Assembly: GCA_964646615.1 (NCBI GenBank)
Contig: CAZYEV010000072.1
Span: 1-64,000 of the forward strand
DNA: 64,000 nucleotides
Origin: M3007 sp964646615
GTDB lineage: Bacteria; Bacteroidota; Bacteroidia; Chitinophagales; Saprospiraceae
Reading direction: 5' to 3'
The first letter of the stretch is position 1. The number at the start of each line of letters is the position of its first letter. Below the pieces are notes generated by a model, which saw only the letters and a program-made list of their open reading frames with translations, did no database searches and was not told the origin of the DNA. Below are positions 36,701-44,906 of the stretch, one piece after another. The position numbers were made by a program, and so were the translations under genes.

Positions 36701-36806
36701 TGGGCGTTGCGTGCTCGATGTGTCGTCTCTGCCGCCCGGGCACTACGCCATTCGGGTGCGCGCCGAAGACCAGTGGTGGGGCTCTGCCGTATTTGCGCGC
36801 CATTGA
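33774..36806 (+). CDS. secreted S8 family serine peptidase with T9SS sorting domain
   Basis: A 1010-residue exported subtilisin-like protease. Signal peptide about 1-31 (ending LLAQ). Catalytic triad: Asp in ALVIDTGNDADHP near residue 196, His in EHGTHVTGTVCG near residue 233, Ser in FNGTSMAAPHASG near residue 426, in correct order. Beta domains (Ig-like, a Cys-containing EYPRAEVLQQQP region), a PKD domain (VTFTDQTPGAVSWQWFFGNG) and a T9SS sorting domain (LFPNPAGEQLNIAL ... PPGHYAIRVR) follow. A degradative surface protease is the obvious role. Confidence 0.94.
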   Translation: MRALSYSLAQRTAYVVAMLCLTLTTLPLLAQSGKIDVELAQRLAADPMGPHPAIIVLADQVDTRALLLRFEAEQTPLSERSYQVITQLQAKAGATQPAVLERLRGLSGVEAGSTYALWVVNAIYVRANAAALTRIASWPEVGEIVWDAPVEIMLPVSRQPAAGIPNGKEPGLAAIKAPFMWNLGYTGYGRKALVIDTGNDADHPAMRANYWGHQVPRWQAWSGSGKPEDCAEHGTHVTGTVCGIDRLTNDTIGVAFDAHWMGGPMFFPVGNELGCASSFNQTVLSNVGTMQWALDPDGNVATTSDQPDVVNCSWRASPFSCGNSLAIATLNALEAAGIGVVWAAGNNGPGASTVDSGAAMNMDLVNTFAVGAVNGANPNFPIADFSSRGPSPCGGSGPLAIKPEVVAPGVAVRSAVPGTGYQSFNGTSMAAPHASGALVLLRQAFPNLSGIQLKLALYFSARDLGAPGEDNTHGRGMIDLEAAYNYLIQQGHTPAPAPAQALDVLTVNTQVSGQCLGPVNASVTFENAGTTPITSLEIRYGIEGSTLQTMPWTGNLPPNAAITIDLPPLVGVTPGERDYVVELRNPNGQPDDRPLNNRFKRTFEMANEEYPRAEVLQQQPVCSGARVLLEYKGGLAPQEEAQWFNTPLVASPIARGAYFLTPPLTQSTTYYVSESAFHKVGRPDLAAGTNSSNSTEGGLVFNALKPFILRTVKVYADQTGVRTVRLLDKDGNVLITRPVVITQTGEVRISLNINVPKAEKLALVLTGTNQLRHSVGATGFPYIVPGVVNITAGRTPAGASTTLFYYYYFDWEIEVPSVCGRTAIPIEVKPGTAPTVAFTASTDTVLLPGPGTVTFTDQTPGAVSWQWFFGNGQTGTAAQETATYQQEGTYRVRLVVTTADGCSNAVEKDIFVRNTVSAPEAPRQRVQLSLFPNPAGEQLNIALHGVAALPGSLELTVVNALGQVALQQPRAVFGADGRCVLDVSSLPPGHYAIRVRAEDQWWGSAVFARH

Positions 36807-36834
36807 GCGCTGGCCACGAAGGCTTTCAAGCGTT

Positions 36835-36871
36835 GGCGGATGAGCCGAGTCCAGTTCTTGGCTCATCCGCC
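36835..36871 (+). terminator. hairpin, probable terminator
   Basis: Perfect 12-bp stem GGCGGATGAGCC/GGCTCATCCGCC (36835-36846 with 36860-36871), 13-nt loop, 29 bp after the subtilisin stop. There is no clean T-tract, so efficiency is uncertain. Confidence 0.55.
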
Positions 36872-36992
36872 CACAAAAAGCAGTTTTGCTAAAAAAGGCA
36901 ATTTCCGCCCTTAACCCGCTAAACCAGAAGATGCGCTAATCGTTTCTAACACTCCGAAAAGAGGCCACGTAAGGTCTCTTACAGCAAGCAGA

Positions 36993-38759
36993 ATGGCAAT
37001 AGAGCAAAAGAGCACCTTAACCCCGTTGCAGCGATTTGTACGGCTGCTGTCCAAGTATCGGCGCGAATTGCGTTTTATTATTTTGTATGCCGCCATTTCA
37101 GGGGTGGTCAGCCTTTCGCTTCCGTTGGGTATTCAGGCAATTATTGGGCTGATTGCGGGTGGAACAATTTCGATATCATGGGCACTTTTAGTGGCCATTG
37201 TTGTGTTGGGTGCAGTGTTTGTGGGCATCCTGAAGTTGATGCAGCTGTCCATCCTGGAACACATGCAGCGGCAAGTGTTTACCGACGCCGCCATTGAATT
37301 TGCTGTGCGCATTCCGCGCCTCAATCTGGAGATGCTTCGCCGAGAGTATGCGCCCGAGTTGGTCAATCGCTTTTTTGACACGATGACCATTCAAAAAGGC
37401 ATGCCCAAGATTATTCTGGAGGGCACGACAGCGGTTTTGCAGATCCTTTTCAGCCTGATCCTCCTTTCTTTTTATCATTCCACATTTGTGCTGTCGTCTT
37501 TACTGCTTCTGGGTGTCTTGGGGCTGCTTTTTTGGTGGACGGTGCCCTTAGGCATGAAAGCCAGCCTGGAGCAATCGAAATACAAGTATAAGCTGGCTCA
37601 CTGGCTGGAGGAGGTCGGGCGCGTATCGAGCACCTTCAAATTAGCGGGTGAAAACCGCTTTCCCATTGACCAAACAGACTCGCTAACCGTCAAGTATCTG
37701 ACTGCTCGCTCCAAACTATGGCGCATTTTGCTGCTGCAGTTTAGCACCAGTATTGTGTTTCGCGTGTTGGTGTTGGGCGCTTATTTGATACTGGGCAGCA
37801 TTCTGGTGATGGATAACCAGATCAACATCGGCCAATTTGTCGCCGCAGAGATTCTGGTTATTTTCATCGTAGAGTCGGTAGAGAAGCTTATCCTATTGCA
37901 TGAAACGGGCTACGACGTACTCACGGCCACGGAAAAAATCGGTCAGGTTTCGGACTTGTCCATTGAGCGCGAGGACGGTATCCGAGTGTCTGAGTTTTGC
38001 GATGACCACCAGCCGTTTCGCGTTGAGCTGCGCCACCTGTCGTACCAATACGACGACTCGCCTGGGCCGGTATTGAAGGATTTAAATCTCGACATAAAGC
38101 CTGGCGAGCGCGTAGCGATTACCGGCTATCCGGGCGCCGGAAAGAGCACGCTTATGGACATTTTGTCCGTCATCAAGCGCGATTTCTCCGGCATGCTTTT
38201 GTTTAATGGTTTGCCTAAGCAAAACATCAACCTGCGCAGCCTGCGCGAGCACATTGGAGATTACTCCTCCCAAGAAGATATTTTCAGCGGCACTATTTTA
38301 GAGAACATCACGCTGGGACGCTCCGAAGTACCCACCCAACGCGTGCTGGAGGTGGCCGAAAAAGTCGGGCTAACGGAGTTCATTCGCAAAAGCCCTCAAG
38401 GGCTTAATACCGAGCTGCTGCCCAGCGGTCAGAATATTCCCCGCAGCACCATTACGAAGATCCTTATTGCGCGGGCCATCATTACGGAACCCAACCTATT
38501 GGTCATGGAAGAGCCGTTAGGCAATCTTACCTTCCGCGACCGCCTGCGCATTGGGCGCCTGCTGATTGATCGAAAAAATCGCTGGACGTTCATTTGCGCT
38601 ACTGCCGACCCGTTGCTGGCGTCTTTGTGCGATCGCGTCCTTGTGCTGCGCGAAGGGCAAATCGTCCTGGACACCACTTTTGAAGAGGTAGAGAAATCCG
38701 AACATTTCGAGCGCATCTTCCGCTCCAAATCCGATGTGAACGAAGATGATTTCGACTAA
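36993..38759 (+). CDS. ABC exporter (transmembrane plus ATPase) with degenerate ATPase motifs
   Basis: A 588-residue type I exporter: about six transmembrane helices in residues 30-310 (YAAISGVVSLSLPLGIQAII, ILFSLILLSFYHSTFVL) then an ATPase domain. Walker A GYPGAGKST is intact near residue 376. The expected LSGGQ signature is replaced by PSGQNIPRS near 477, Walker B reads LLVMEEP (Asp replaced by Glu) near 502 and the H-loop His is absent (CATADP near 536). The next genes encode an HlyD adaptor and a TolC-type channel, so it is the inner-membrane component of a type I secretion-like complex. The N-terminal peptidase domain of bacteriocin exporters is absent; the substrate is unknown. Confidence 0.88.
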   Translation: MAIEQKSTLTPLQRFVRLLSKYRRELRFIILYAAISGVVSLSLPLGIQAIIGLIAGGTISISWALLVAIVVLGAVFVGILKLMQLSILEHMQRQVFTDAAIEFAVRIPRLNLEMLRREYAPELVNRFFDTMTIQKGMPKIILEGTTAVLQILFSLILLSFYHSTFVLSSLLLLGVLGLLFWWTVPLGMKASLEQSKYKYKLAHWLEEVGRVSSTFKLAGENRFPIDQTDSLTVKYLTARSKLWRILLLQFSTSIVFRVLVLGAYLILGSILVMDNQINIGQFVAAEILVIFIVESVEKLILLHETGYDVLTATEKIGQVSDLSIEREDGIRVSEFCDDHQPFRVELRHLSYQYDDSPGPVLKDLNLDIKPGERVAITGYPGAGKSTLMDILSVIKRDFSGMLLFNGLPKQNINLRSLREHIGDYSSQEDIFSGTILENITLGRSEVPTQRVLEVAEKVGLTEFIRKSPQGLNTELLPSGQNIPRSTITKILIARAIITEPNLLVMEEPLGNLTFRDRLRIGRLLIDRKNRWTFICATADPLLASLCDRVLVLREGQIVLDTTFEEVEKSEHFERIFRSKSDVNEDDFD

Positions 38760-38772
38760 AACCTGCTGAACC

Positions 38773-40161
38773 ATGTTAGGCATATCCGACAATCCCGTTC
38801 AATGTCAGCGCGATTTGGAGGCGCTGAAAGCCCCAACCCTCAACCGGTTGGTGCGCTGGCACTTTATGGCGCGCCGCCTGCTGCTGGCGCTTATGGCAGT
38901 TTTTATCGTCCTGTTATTTGTGCCCTGGCAGCAGAACATCCAGGCTACTGGTCGCGTAACCACCCTGCGCCCGGAACATCGCCCGCAAACGGTGCACGCC
39001 ACCATTCCGGGCCGAATTGAGCACTGGTACGTCATGGAGGGGCAATACGTCAGGGCTGGCGACACCATCGTTCGCCTCTCGGAAGTGAAGGCCGAATACT
39101 TCGACCCCGACTTAGTGCAGCGCGTCTCCAACCAGGTGCAGGCCAAAGAAGGGGCCATTGTGTCTTATCAAAATAAAATAGCCGCCTTAGAGGCCCAAAT
39201 AGCGGCCATGCGGCGCGAGCGCGATAACAAGCTCGAGCAAATCACGAACAAGATCCGACAAACGGAACTCAAGGTCGAGGCCGACCGTGCGGCTTTGGAG
39301 CAGGCCAAAGTGGACATTCAGATAGCCCGCCGCCAGTTTGATGGCGTCAAAAACCTCTATGAACGCGGGCTGAAATCGCTGACCGAGTTCGAAGAAAAGC
39401 GCGCCAAACTCCAGGAGAGCGAAGCCAAACTCGTCGGCGCCGAAAACAAATTAGCCGTTACGCAAAACGACTTAGACATCCTGCGCACCGAACTGAGCCT
39501 GACGCGCAACGAATACGATAACAAGATCGCCAAAGCCGAGAGCGACAAATTCAGCACGCAATCGGAGATGTTCGATGCGCAGGCAGCCGTCAACAAGCTG
39601 CGCATCGAACGCGAGAATTACAGCCGCCGCACGGCTTTTTATTACATTTTGGCGCCACAGGATGGCTATGTGGTGCAGGCTATCACTCCGGGCGTGGGGG
39701 AAATTATCAAGGAGGGCGACCCGGTGGTCAGCATTCTTCCGGCTGGCTACCAGTTGGCCGTGGAGATGTACATCCGCCCGATGGATGCACCCCTCATTAA
39801 GCCGGGCAACCAGGTGCGTTTCCTTTTTGACGGCTGGCCTGCTTTCTTCTTCAGCGGCTGGCCGGGCATTTCGGTAGGCACCTTTGCCGGGCGCGTGGTG
39901 GCCATTGACCGCAACATCAGCGACAATGGGCGCTTCCGAGTACTCATAAAGCCTGACCCGGAGGAGCAGCCATGGCCCAAAGCGCTCCAGGTGGGCGGCG
40001 GTGCCAAAGGCATCGCGCTGCTCAACGTGGTGCCTGTATGGTATGAACTCTGGCGCGTTCTGAACGGCTTCCCCCCCGACCTGTACGCATGGGGAGAAAA
40101 AGACAAGGAGAAGAAAGACGAGGAACTGCTGCCCAAAGCACCTATCAAAAGAGTAAAATGA
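38773..40161 (+). CDS. HlyD family periplasmic adaptor
   Basis: A 462-residue membrane fusion protein. One transmembrane helix at about residues 37-55 (LLLALMAVFIVLLFVPW), the lipoyl half-motif (TIPGRIEHWYVMEGQYVRAG) near 78, a long coiled coil (about 115-270, Glu/Lys/Ala-rich heptads), then the second lipoyl half and beta domain (YYILAPQDGYVVQAITPGVG). It starts 13 bp after the ABC exporter gene and shares an ATGA overlap with the TolC gene, so the three form one operon. Confidence 0.93.
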   Translation: MLGISDNPVQCQRDLEALKAPTLNRLVRWHFMARRLLLALMAVFIVLLFVPWQQNIQATGRVTTLRPEHRPQTVHATIPGRIEHWYVMEGQYVRAGDTIVRLSEVKAEYFDPDLVQRVSNQVQAKEGAIVSYQNKIAALEAQIAAMRRERDNKLEQITNKIRQTELKVEADRAALEQAKVDIQIARRQFDGVKNLYERGLKSLTEFEEKRAKLQESEAKLVGAENKLAVTQNDLDILRTELSLTRNEYDNKIAKAESDKFSTQSEMFDAQAAVNKLRIERENYSRRTAFYYILAPQDGYVVQAITPGVGEIIKEGDPVVSILPAGYQLAVEMYIRPMDAPLIKPGNQVRFLFDGWPAFFFSGWPGISVGTFAGRVVAIDRNISDNGRFRVLIKPDPEEQPWPKALQVGGGAKGIALLNVVPVWYELWRVLNGFPPDLYAWGEKDKEKKDEELLPKAPIKRVK

Positions 40162-41609
40162 CGCCGCACCACAGCCTTATACGCTATCGCCCTCTTTCGG
40201 TCTTTGTATTCGCTCTGCTCTGCGGCGCAATAGCTCTGCGTGGCCAGCCCGCCAAAACATATTGGGACTGGCCCAGCTTTCGGGCTGTCGTCCTCCAACA
40301 ACACCCTACTGCCCGACAGGCCGACCTGCTGCTGGAACAGGCCCGTGCCGAGCTGCTGCGCGCACGCGGCGGCTTCGACCCTAAAATCTATGGCGACTGG
40401 AGCGGCAAACACTTCAACGGTAAGCAGTACTTCCAGTACTCCGAAGTGGGTGTAAAAGCGCCCACCTGGTTGGGCATCGAACTCAAAAGCAACTTTAACC
40501 GCGCCTCGGGCGACTTCGTCAATCCGGAGACCGCCCTGCCCCAACGCGGGCAATTCGCCGCCGGCCTCAGCTGGACGCTGGGTCGCGGCCTGTTCATTGA
40601 CGACCGCCGCGCCGACCTCCAGATAGGCCAGATAGGCCTCGACCAACGCCGCGCCGAACGCGCCGCCCTGCTCAATGATCTGCTCTTCGACGCCGCCAAA
40701 GTCTACTGGGACTGGGCCTTCGCCCAAAATGCCCTGAGCATCTACCAGGAAGCGCTCCGACAAGCCCGCATCCGCTACGAAGGCATTGTGGAAAGCTTCT
40801 ACCAGGGCGACAAACCCGCCATTGATACTCTTGAGGCCTTCATCCAGGTGCAAGACCGCCAGATTGACGTCAACTTCGCCCAGGTGGACCTCCAAAACGC
40901 CACCATCGCCCTGACCACCTTCCTCTGGGGCTCCGACGGCGACCCCGCCGGCCTGAGCGGAATACCCGCCCCGCCCGAGGCCCTCATGGCTGCTACCTAT
41001 CAGCCACCCACCGACGCCACCGCCCGCGAACTGCTGCAACTGGCGCAAACACAACACCCCTTACTGCGCGCCTACGACGCCAAACTCCGCGCCTTAGACG
41101 TGGAGCGCCGCCTCAAAGTGGAAAAACGCAAACCACAACTCGACCTCACTTACCAGCTGCTCGGCAACGGCTGGCAGTTCTTCACCACGCCCGGCGTCGA
41201 AGGCCCACAGGTGCTGGCCAACGACATCAAATGGGGCGTACAGTTCAGCTACCCCATCCTCAACCGCAAGGCCCGCGGCGACTGGCAGGTAACCCAAATC
41301 AAAATCGCCCAAAACAACCTCGAACTGAACCAAAAACGCTTAGAAATCGAAAACAAAACCCTCCAGTACCTCAACGAACTCAACACCTTAGCCGGCCAGG
41401 TCGCCCTCTACCGCGACATCACCCAAAACTACCGCGCCCTGCTCGACGGCGAGTACGAAAAGTTCCGCTTCGGCGAAAGCTCCGTCTTCCTCATCAACGT
41501 GCGCGAACAACGCTGGATAGACGCGCAAATCAAGTACCTCAAGCTGCTGGCCACCTACCGCAAAACAGAGGCAGGGCTGCAGTGGAGCGCCGGCGTGTTG
41601 GGACAGTAA
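40158..41609 (+). CDS. TolC family outer-membrane efflux protein
   Basis: A 483-residue outer-membrane factor. Signal peptide (SLIRYRPLSVFVFALLCGAI, cleaved before QPAKTYWDWPSF), then long alpha-helical barrel repeats (RQADLLLEQARAELLRA, EALRQARIRYEGIVESFYQG, and EIENKTLQYLNELNTLAGQV in the second half). It would form the outer-membrane channel of the complex with the two preceding gene products. The ATG at 40158 overlaps the HlyD stop by the ATGA tetranucleotide; an ATG at 40089 lies inside HlyD and is rejected. Confidence 0.92.
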   Translation: MTPHHSLIRYRPLSVFVFALLCGAIALRGQPAKTYWDWPSFRAVVLQQHPTARQADLLLEQARAELLRARGGFDPKIYGDWSGKHFNGKQYFQYSEVGVKAPTWLGIELKSNFNRASGDFVNPETALPQRGQFAAGLSWTLGRGLFIDDRRADLQIGQIGLDQRRAERAALLNDLLFDAAKVYWDWAFAQNALSIYQEALRQARIRYEGIVESFYQGDKPAIDTLEAFIQVQDRQIDVNFAQVDLQNATIALTTFLWGSDGDPAGLSGIPAPPEALMAATYQPPTDATARELLQLAQTQHPLLRAYDAKLRALDVERRLKVEKRKPQLDLTYQLLGNGWQFFTTPGVEGPQVLANDIKWGVQFSYPILNRKARGDWQVTQIKIAQNNLELNQKRLEIENKTLQYLNELNTLAGQVALYRDITQNYRALLDGEYEKFRFGESSVFLINVREQRWIDAQIKYLKLLATYRKTEAGLQWSAGVLGQ

Positions 41610-41651
41610 TCGCCTTACTCAGGGCGGCCCTCATCACCGCTAAAAGCACAG

Positions 41652-42353
41652 TCATTCGTGCCCTATACGCTTGAAAAAATCCTGAGAGTATGCCTCTCCG
41701 ATGGGCACAGGGCCGCGAACCGTGGCGACGACATTTCTCTCCACGTACTGTATGTGCGCAATATTCAAAATGTACGACTTATGAACGCGAATAAAGGTCT
41801 CCGAGGGAAGAAGTTCCTCCATACGAGTCATCGTCTCGCGTATCACGAGCATATCTTTATGGAGATGCACTTTCAGATAGTTGCTCAGTCCCTCTATAAA
41901 CACGATGTCCTCCAAACTCACTTTATACAGCTTTCTATCGGCTCGCAAGAAAATATATTGACTGCTTTTAGACGGCGTTTTGGAGACGTCTTCATGAGAG
42001 GACATAGTACGCATCGCCTTTCCAACAGCCCGCAAAAAACGCTCGTACGAGATAGGCTTAACCAGATAATCAATCACATCCAGGTCAAAGGCACTGAGCG
42101 CATAGCTATCATAGGCTGTTGTCAGAATAACTTTTGGAGCCTGATGGCCCAAATACTTCAGGAATTGCAATCCGTCTAGCTCAGGCATTTGAATATCCAG
42201 AAACATCAGCTCTACGGGCTCTTTCTTCAGCAGTGCCATCGCCTCAATGGCATTACTGCATTTGCCTGCCAGTTCCAGCCCATTCGTTTGCGAGATATAT
42301 CGCTCCAGGATAATCTGTGCGGGCGGTTCGTCATCTACTATTAAGCAACGCAT
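41652..42353 (-). CDS. LytTR family response regulator
   Basis: A 233-residue two-component regulator. The receiver domain (1-~120) shows the acidic pair IVDDEPP, the phospho-Asp in MFLDIQMPELDG near residue 54 and the Lys in IDYLVKPISYERF. The LytTR DNA-binding domain (~135-233) has KVSLEDIVFIEGLSNYLKVH and FIRVHKSYILNI. It overlaps the upstream kinase gene by 23 bp, so the two are translationally coupled. LytTR regulators of this type (AgrA/LytR/AlgR-like) bind direct repeats; targets may be the divergent envelope operon. Confidence 0.94.
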   Translation of the reverse strand: MRCLIVDDEPPAQIILERYISQTNGLELAGKCSNAIEAMALLKKEPVELMFLDIQMPELDGLQFLKYLGHQAPKVILTTAYDSYALSAFDLDVIDYLVKPISYERFLRAVGKAMRTMSSHEDVSKTPSKSSQYIFLRADRKLYKVSLEDIVFIEGLSNYLKVHLHKDMLVIRETMTRMEELLPSETFIRVHKSYILNIAHIQYVERNVVATVRGPVPIGEAYSQDFFKRIGHE

Positions 42354-43371
42354 GCTCCATCCTTTTTTGAAGTTTCAAATAAAGGTTGACCCTGTACTTA
42401 TCTAACATGTTTTCTATCTCTAAGTGATACTTGTCCGGGCCGTAAAGAAGTTCAAGACGCCGCTTGACCGATGAAAGCCCAACGCCCTCGCTTTCTTTTC
42501 TCTCCTGTGCGGCAGAGGTGGGTGGCTTGCTGTTTTCCACATACATATACAGGTTATCGCCATCTATATGTATCACAATCTCGACGTAACGGCTCATGGA
42601 CGAGGTGCTTATTCCGTGCTTAAAACTGTTCTCAATAAAAGGGAGGAGTAACATGGGCGCTATGTATAGGCCCTCTGCATCTCCTTCCATATTTAGCCTG
42701 ATGGAAACTTCCTTGTCAAGGCGCAAGCGCTCCAAAGCGATATAGTCATCAATATAAGCCAATTCTTCTGACAGAGGCACCCATATATCCTCAGATTTAA
42801 GCATGTAACGCATCAGGCCGGAGAGCCTTAAAATGATTTCAGGGGTTTTATCCGACCTCTCCAGCGCAAAAGCGTATATGCTATTTAAGGTGTTGAATAA
42901 GAAATGCGGATTTATCCGGTGCCGAAGCAGGTTCAGCTCTGCTTTAATTTGCAGATTTCGCATTTCTTTTTCTTGTATCTGGCTCTTGTACCAGTATTGC
43001 ATGAAAGACATTCCGACTGCAATGGCCATAAACCAAAACATGCCTACGAAATACTGGATATAATCCGGCTGAGAGGGCATTTGCTCAAAAAAGTTCTGAC
43101 CAATCCAGGTTTCCGTTTTCATGTGGAACCAGGACCACAACAGACAGCCTGCAAATGCAATAATCCAATATACATACTGCTGCTGACCAGCGCGCATGAG
43201 GCGGGGCATTACCCATTCCGTTATCCAGTAAAAGAAAGGAGGCGCTATCAACACAATATTGAGCGCCAGGGCGGTTTCTCCTTTAGACAGAGGCCACTTC
43301 AAATCTAAAAGGGCAGGTGATAAAAAGATAAACCAGAAAACGAGATGTATCAGAATTTTTCGGCGGAACAT
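42331..43371 (-). CDS. LytS/YehU-type sensor histidine kinase
   Basis: A 346-residue membrane kinase. Four hydrophobic helices in residues 5-130 (ILIHLVFWFIFLSPALL, VYWIIAFAGCLLWSW, FVGMFWFMAIAVGMSFM) form the input region, with no obvious extracytoplasmic sensor domain. The His_kinase motif HRINPHFLFNTLNSIYAF, with the phospho-His near residue 152, and a GHKL ATPase (LLPFIENSFKHGI, GVGLSSVKRRLELLYG) follow. It is cotranscribed with the LytTR regulator (23-bp overlap). The long 5' leader of about 190 nt after the promoter box is notable. Base composition is visibly less GC-rich than the genes to the left. Confidence 0.93.
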   Translation of the reverse strand: MFRRKILIHLVFWFIFLSPALLDLKWPLSKGETALALNIVLIAPPFFYWITEWVMPRLMRAGQQQYVYWIIAFAGCLLWSWFHMKTETWIGQNFFEQMPSQPDYIQYFVGMFWFMAIAVGMSFMQYWYKSQIQEKEMRNLQIKAELNLLRHRINPHFLFNTLNSIYAFALERSDKTPEIILRLSGLMRYMLKSEDIWVPLSEELAYIDDYIALERLRLDKEVSIRLNMEGDAEGLYIAPMLLLPFIENSFKHGISTSSMSRYVEIVIHIDGDNLYMYVENSKPPTSAAQERKESEGVGLSSVKRRLELLYGPDKYHLEIENMLDKYRVNLYLKLQKRMEHALLNSR

Positions 43372-43575
43372 CTTCAGACCAACGGGTTAAGGTGAGTCAT
43401 CGTCAACGGCTTGAGGCCTGTCTGAACCTCCAAACCTTTAAGCGGGGCCAGAGGATGCTTCCTCGGGATACGCTGCACACAAAGCCTACCATAATTATGC
43501 TGGATCATCTTACTTTAAGGTGGTCATGACAATACCCTGTAAAATCAAGTGAAGCTTGAGCTAATTTTGATGGTG

Positions 43576-43583
43576 CAAAGGTA
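43576..43583 (-). promoter_or_regulatory. putative promoter -7 box for the kinase-regulator operon
   Basis: TACCTTTG on the minus strand, 204 bp before the kinase ATG, giving a long leader. Confidence 0.5.
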
Positions 43584-43681
43584 GGAGCCATATGTTATCC
43601 TACTTTATGGCATTTAGCCCATTGGTCATCGTAAAAGGGCCAATCGTCACAACTCGGTAGGGAGTCGCTGTTGCCTGCCGA

Positions 43682-43689
43682 TAATTTTG
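43682..43689 (+). promoter_or_regulatory. putative promoter -7 box for the envelope operon
   Basis: TAATTTTG 23 bp before the ATG at 43713. Confidence 0.5.
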
Positions 43690-43712
43690 CTGCAAACAAA
43701 CAGGATAAGTCT

Positions 43713-44096
43713 ATGCGTAAATTCATTCTTTTGCTACTACTCGCCTTTCTTCTCTCTGGGCAAGCAGCGCTCAAAGCCCAGAGCGAAGGCATTACCATCG
43801 TAACTACTGTTGAGTACCTCGACCTTCTGGACGGGGGAGAGTCTCGCCTGTACATCACCACTCCCGATGGTAGAACGGAGGAGGTGCCCTTGAAAGGACT
43901 GTATTCCTTTGGAGGATATATCAGCGAGAAAAAAATCAATGCAAACGACTCCACAGTAGCTAAGCGGCTAAACGAACTCCAAAAAAGAGGCTGGAGCATC
44001 CTGACGGCTACTGCCTCGACCCAACCTCGCACAGAGGCTGGAAAACCACCCTGTATCCTGACCCGATACATCCTGGTTAGAAATAATCAGAATTAA
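43713..44096 (+). CDS. small secreted DUF4177-like protein
   Basis: A 127-residue exported protein. Signal peptide 1-22 (LLLLLAFLLSGQAALKAQ), then EGITIVTTVEYLDLLDGG and a C-terminal half resembling DUF4177: KRLNELQKRGWSILTATAST followed by an ILTRYILVRN strand. DUF4177 proteins are short and of unknown function. It is first in a three-gene operon (18 bp to the beta-barrel, then 12 bp to the S41 protease). The start at 43713 begins the signal peptide and follows the promoter box. Confidence 0.75.
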   Translation: MRKFILLLLLAFLLSGQAALKAQSEGITIVTTVEYLDLLDGGESRLYITTPDGRTEEVPLKGLYSFGGYISEKKINANDSTVAKRLNELQKRGWSILTATASTQPRTEAGKPPCILTRYILVRNNQN

Positions 44097-44114
44097 ACAA
44101 AACTTTTCTACAAT

Positions 44115-44894
44115 ATGAAGTACGCTGTAGTAATGCTGGCATTTCTGTCAGCACAGGTTCTCTGTTACGCCCAGCCCAAGCGCGCTGCTACTCCAGCGCC
44201 ACAAAAGCAACCCACCGGCTGGCACATCGGGCTGAGCTTCGGCTCTGTAAATAATGCGGTGAAAATGGACTTTTCAGACAGGCCTTTCTGGCGCTACAAC
44301 TACGTAGAAGACTGGCAGTACCCCGGCCTCGAGGTACATTATACGCTGGCGCCCCGTGTATTGGCTACCTTTGGTCTGAACGTATTGCAACGCGGGCAAA
44401 GGGTAGAAACCATCCAGAAGTTTGAAAGCATCAACGATTTCATCCTGACGCGCACATATCTCAATCTGCCGGCAGGCATCGCCGTCGAACTATTCGACAC
44501 CAAATTTTCGCCCTATGTCAATGCGGGCATCTACGGCGCCTACTGGGTCAGCGGTAAATGGAAAGGAAAAGTACCACGAGTCCTGGGCAATCCATACGAA
44601 GAGAACTTTTCCCTGGAGGCAATAAAAGCCTTAGACTTTGAGGCATCTTACGAATTCTCCAGCAATAGCGATACCGGCATCAAAGAAAACAGGTTAGAAC
44701 TTGGCATCTGGGGCGGTGGTGGCCTGAGATTTCGGGCTAAAAGCGGCCTTCGCATCTTCTTGGGCTTTAACGCCACCGGCGGACTCACCTCGATCTACTC
44801 GAGCACTGCAGACATAAAAGACTTCCAGAAACGCAAAAACACAGCCTATATCGCGAGCGCCGGCCTGACTATTCCTATCCGCAAAAAAATGTAA
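44115..44894 (+). CDS. outer-membrane beta-barrel protein
   Basis: A 259-residue exported protein. Signal peptide 1-19 (LAFLSAQVLCYA). The rest has alternating hydrophobic strands (WHIGLSFGSVNNAVKMDF, LEVHYTLAPRVLATFGLNVL, PYVNAGIYGAYWVSGKW) and ends in an aromatic/hydrophobic strand (AYIASAGLTIPI), as small porin-family barrels of Bacteroidota do. It lies between the DUF4177-like protein and the S41 protease in the same operon. No substrate can be named. Confidence 0.8.
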   Translation: MKYAVVMLAFLSAQVLCYAQPKRAATPAPQKQPTGWHIGLSFGSVNNAVKMDFSDRPFWRYNYVEDWQYPGLEVHYTLAPRVLATFGLNVLQRGQRVETIQKFESINDFILTRTYLNLPAGIAVELFDTKFSPYVNAGIYGAYWVSGKWKGKVPRVLGNPYEENFSLEAIKALDFEASYEFSSNSDTGIKENRLELGIWGGGGLRFRAKSGLRIFLGFNATGGLTSIYSSTADIKDFQKRKNTAYIASAGLTIPIRKKM

Positions 44895-44906
44895 AAAAGC
44901 AACGTC

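Larger units (their letters stand above)
43372..43712. other. divergent regulatory region of the two-component/envelope module
   Basis: About 340 bp between the divergent kinase operon and the secreted-protein operon. It contains a leftward TACCTTTG (43576-43583) and a rightward TAATTTTG (43682-43689). I saw no gene; LytTR binding repeats could lie here but no clear direct repeat was found by eye. Confidence 0.6.

Noticed and set aside
39747..41057. 436-codon minus-strand open frame across hlyD and tolC
   Set aside because: It overlaps two supported genes and has no recognisable motif.
41610..41651. AGGGC-G-GCCCT palindrome between tolC and the response regulator
   Set aside because: A short stem with no room for a loop and no T-tract; not a convincing terminator.
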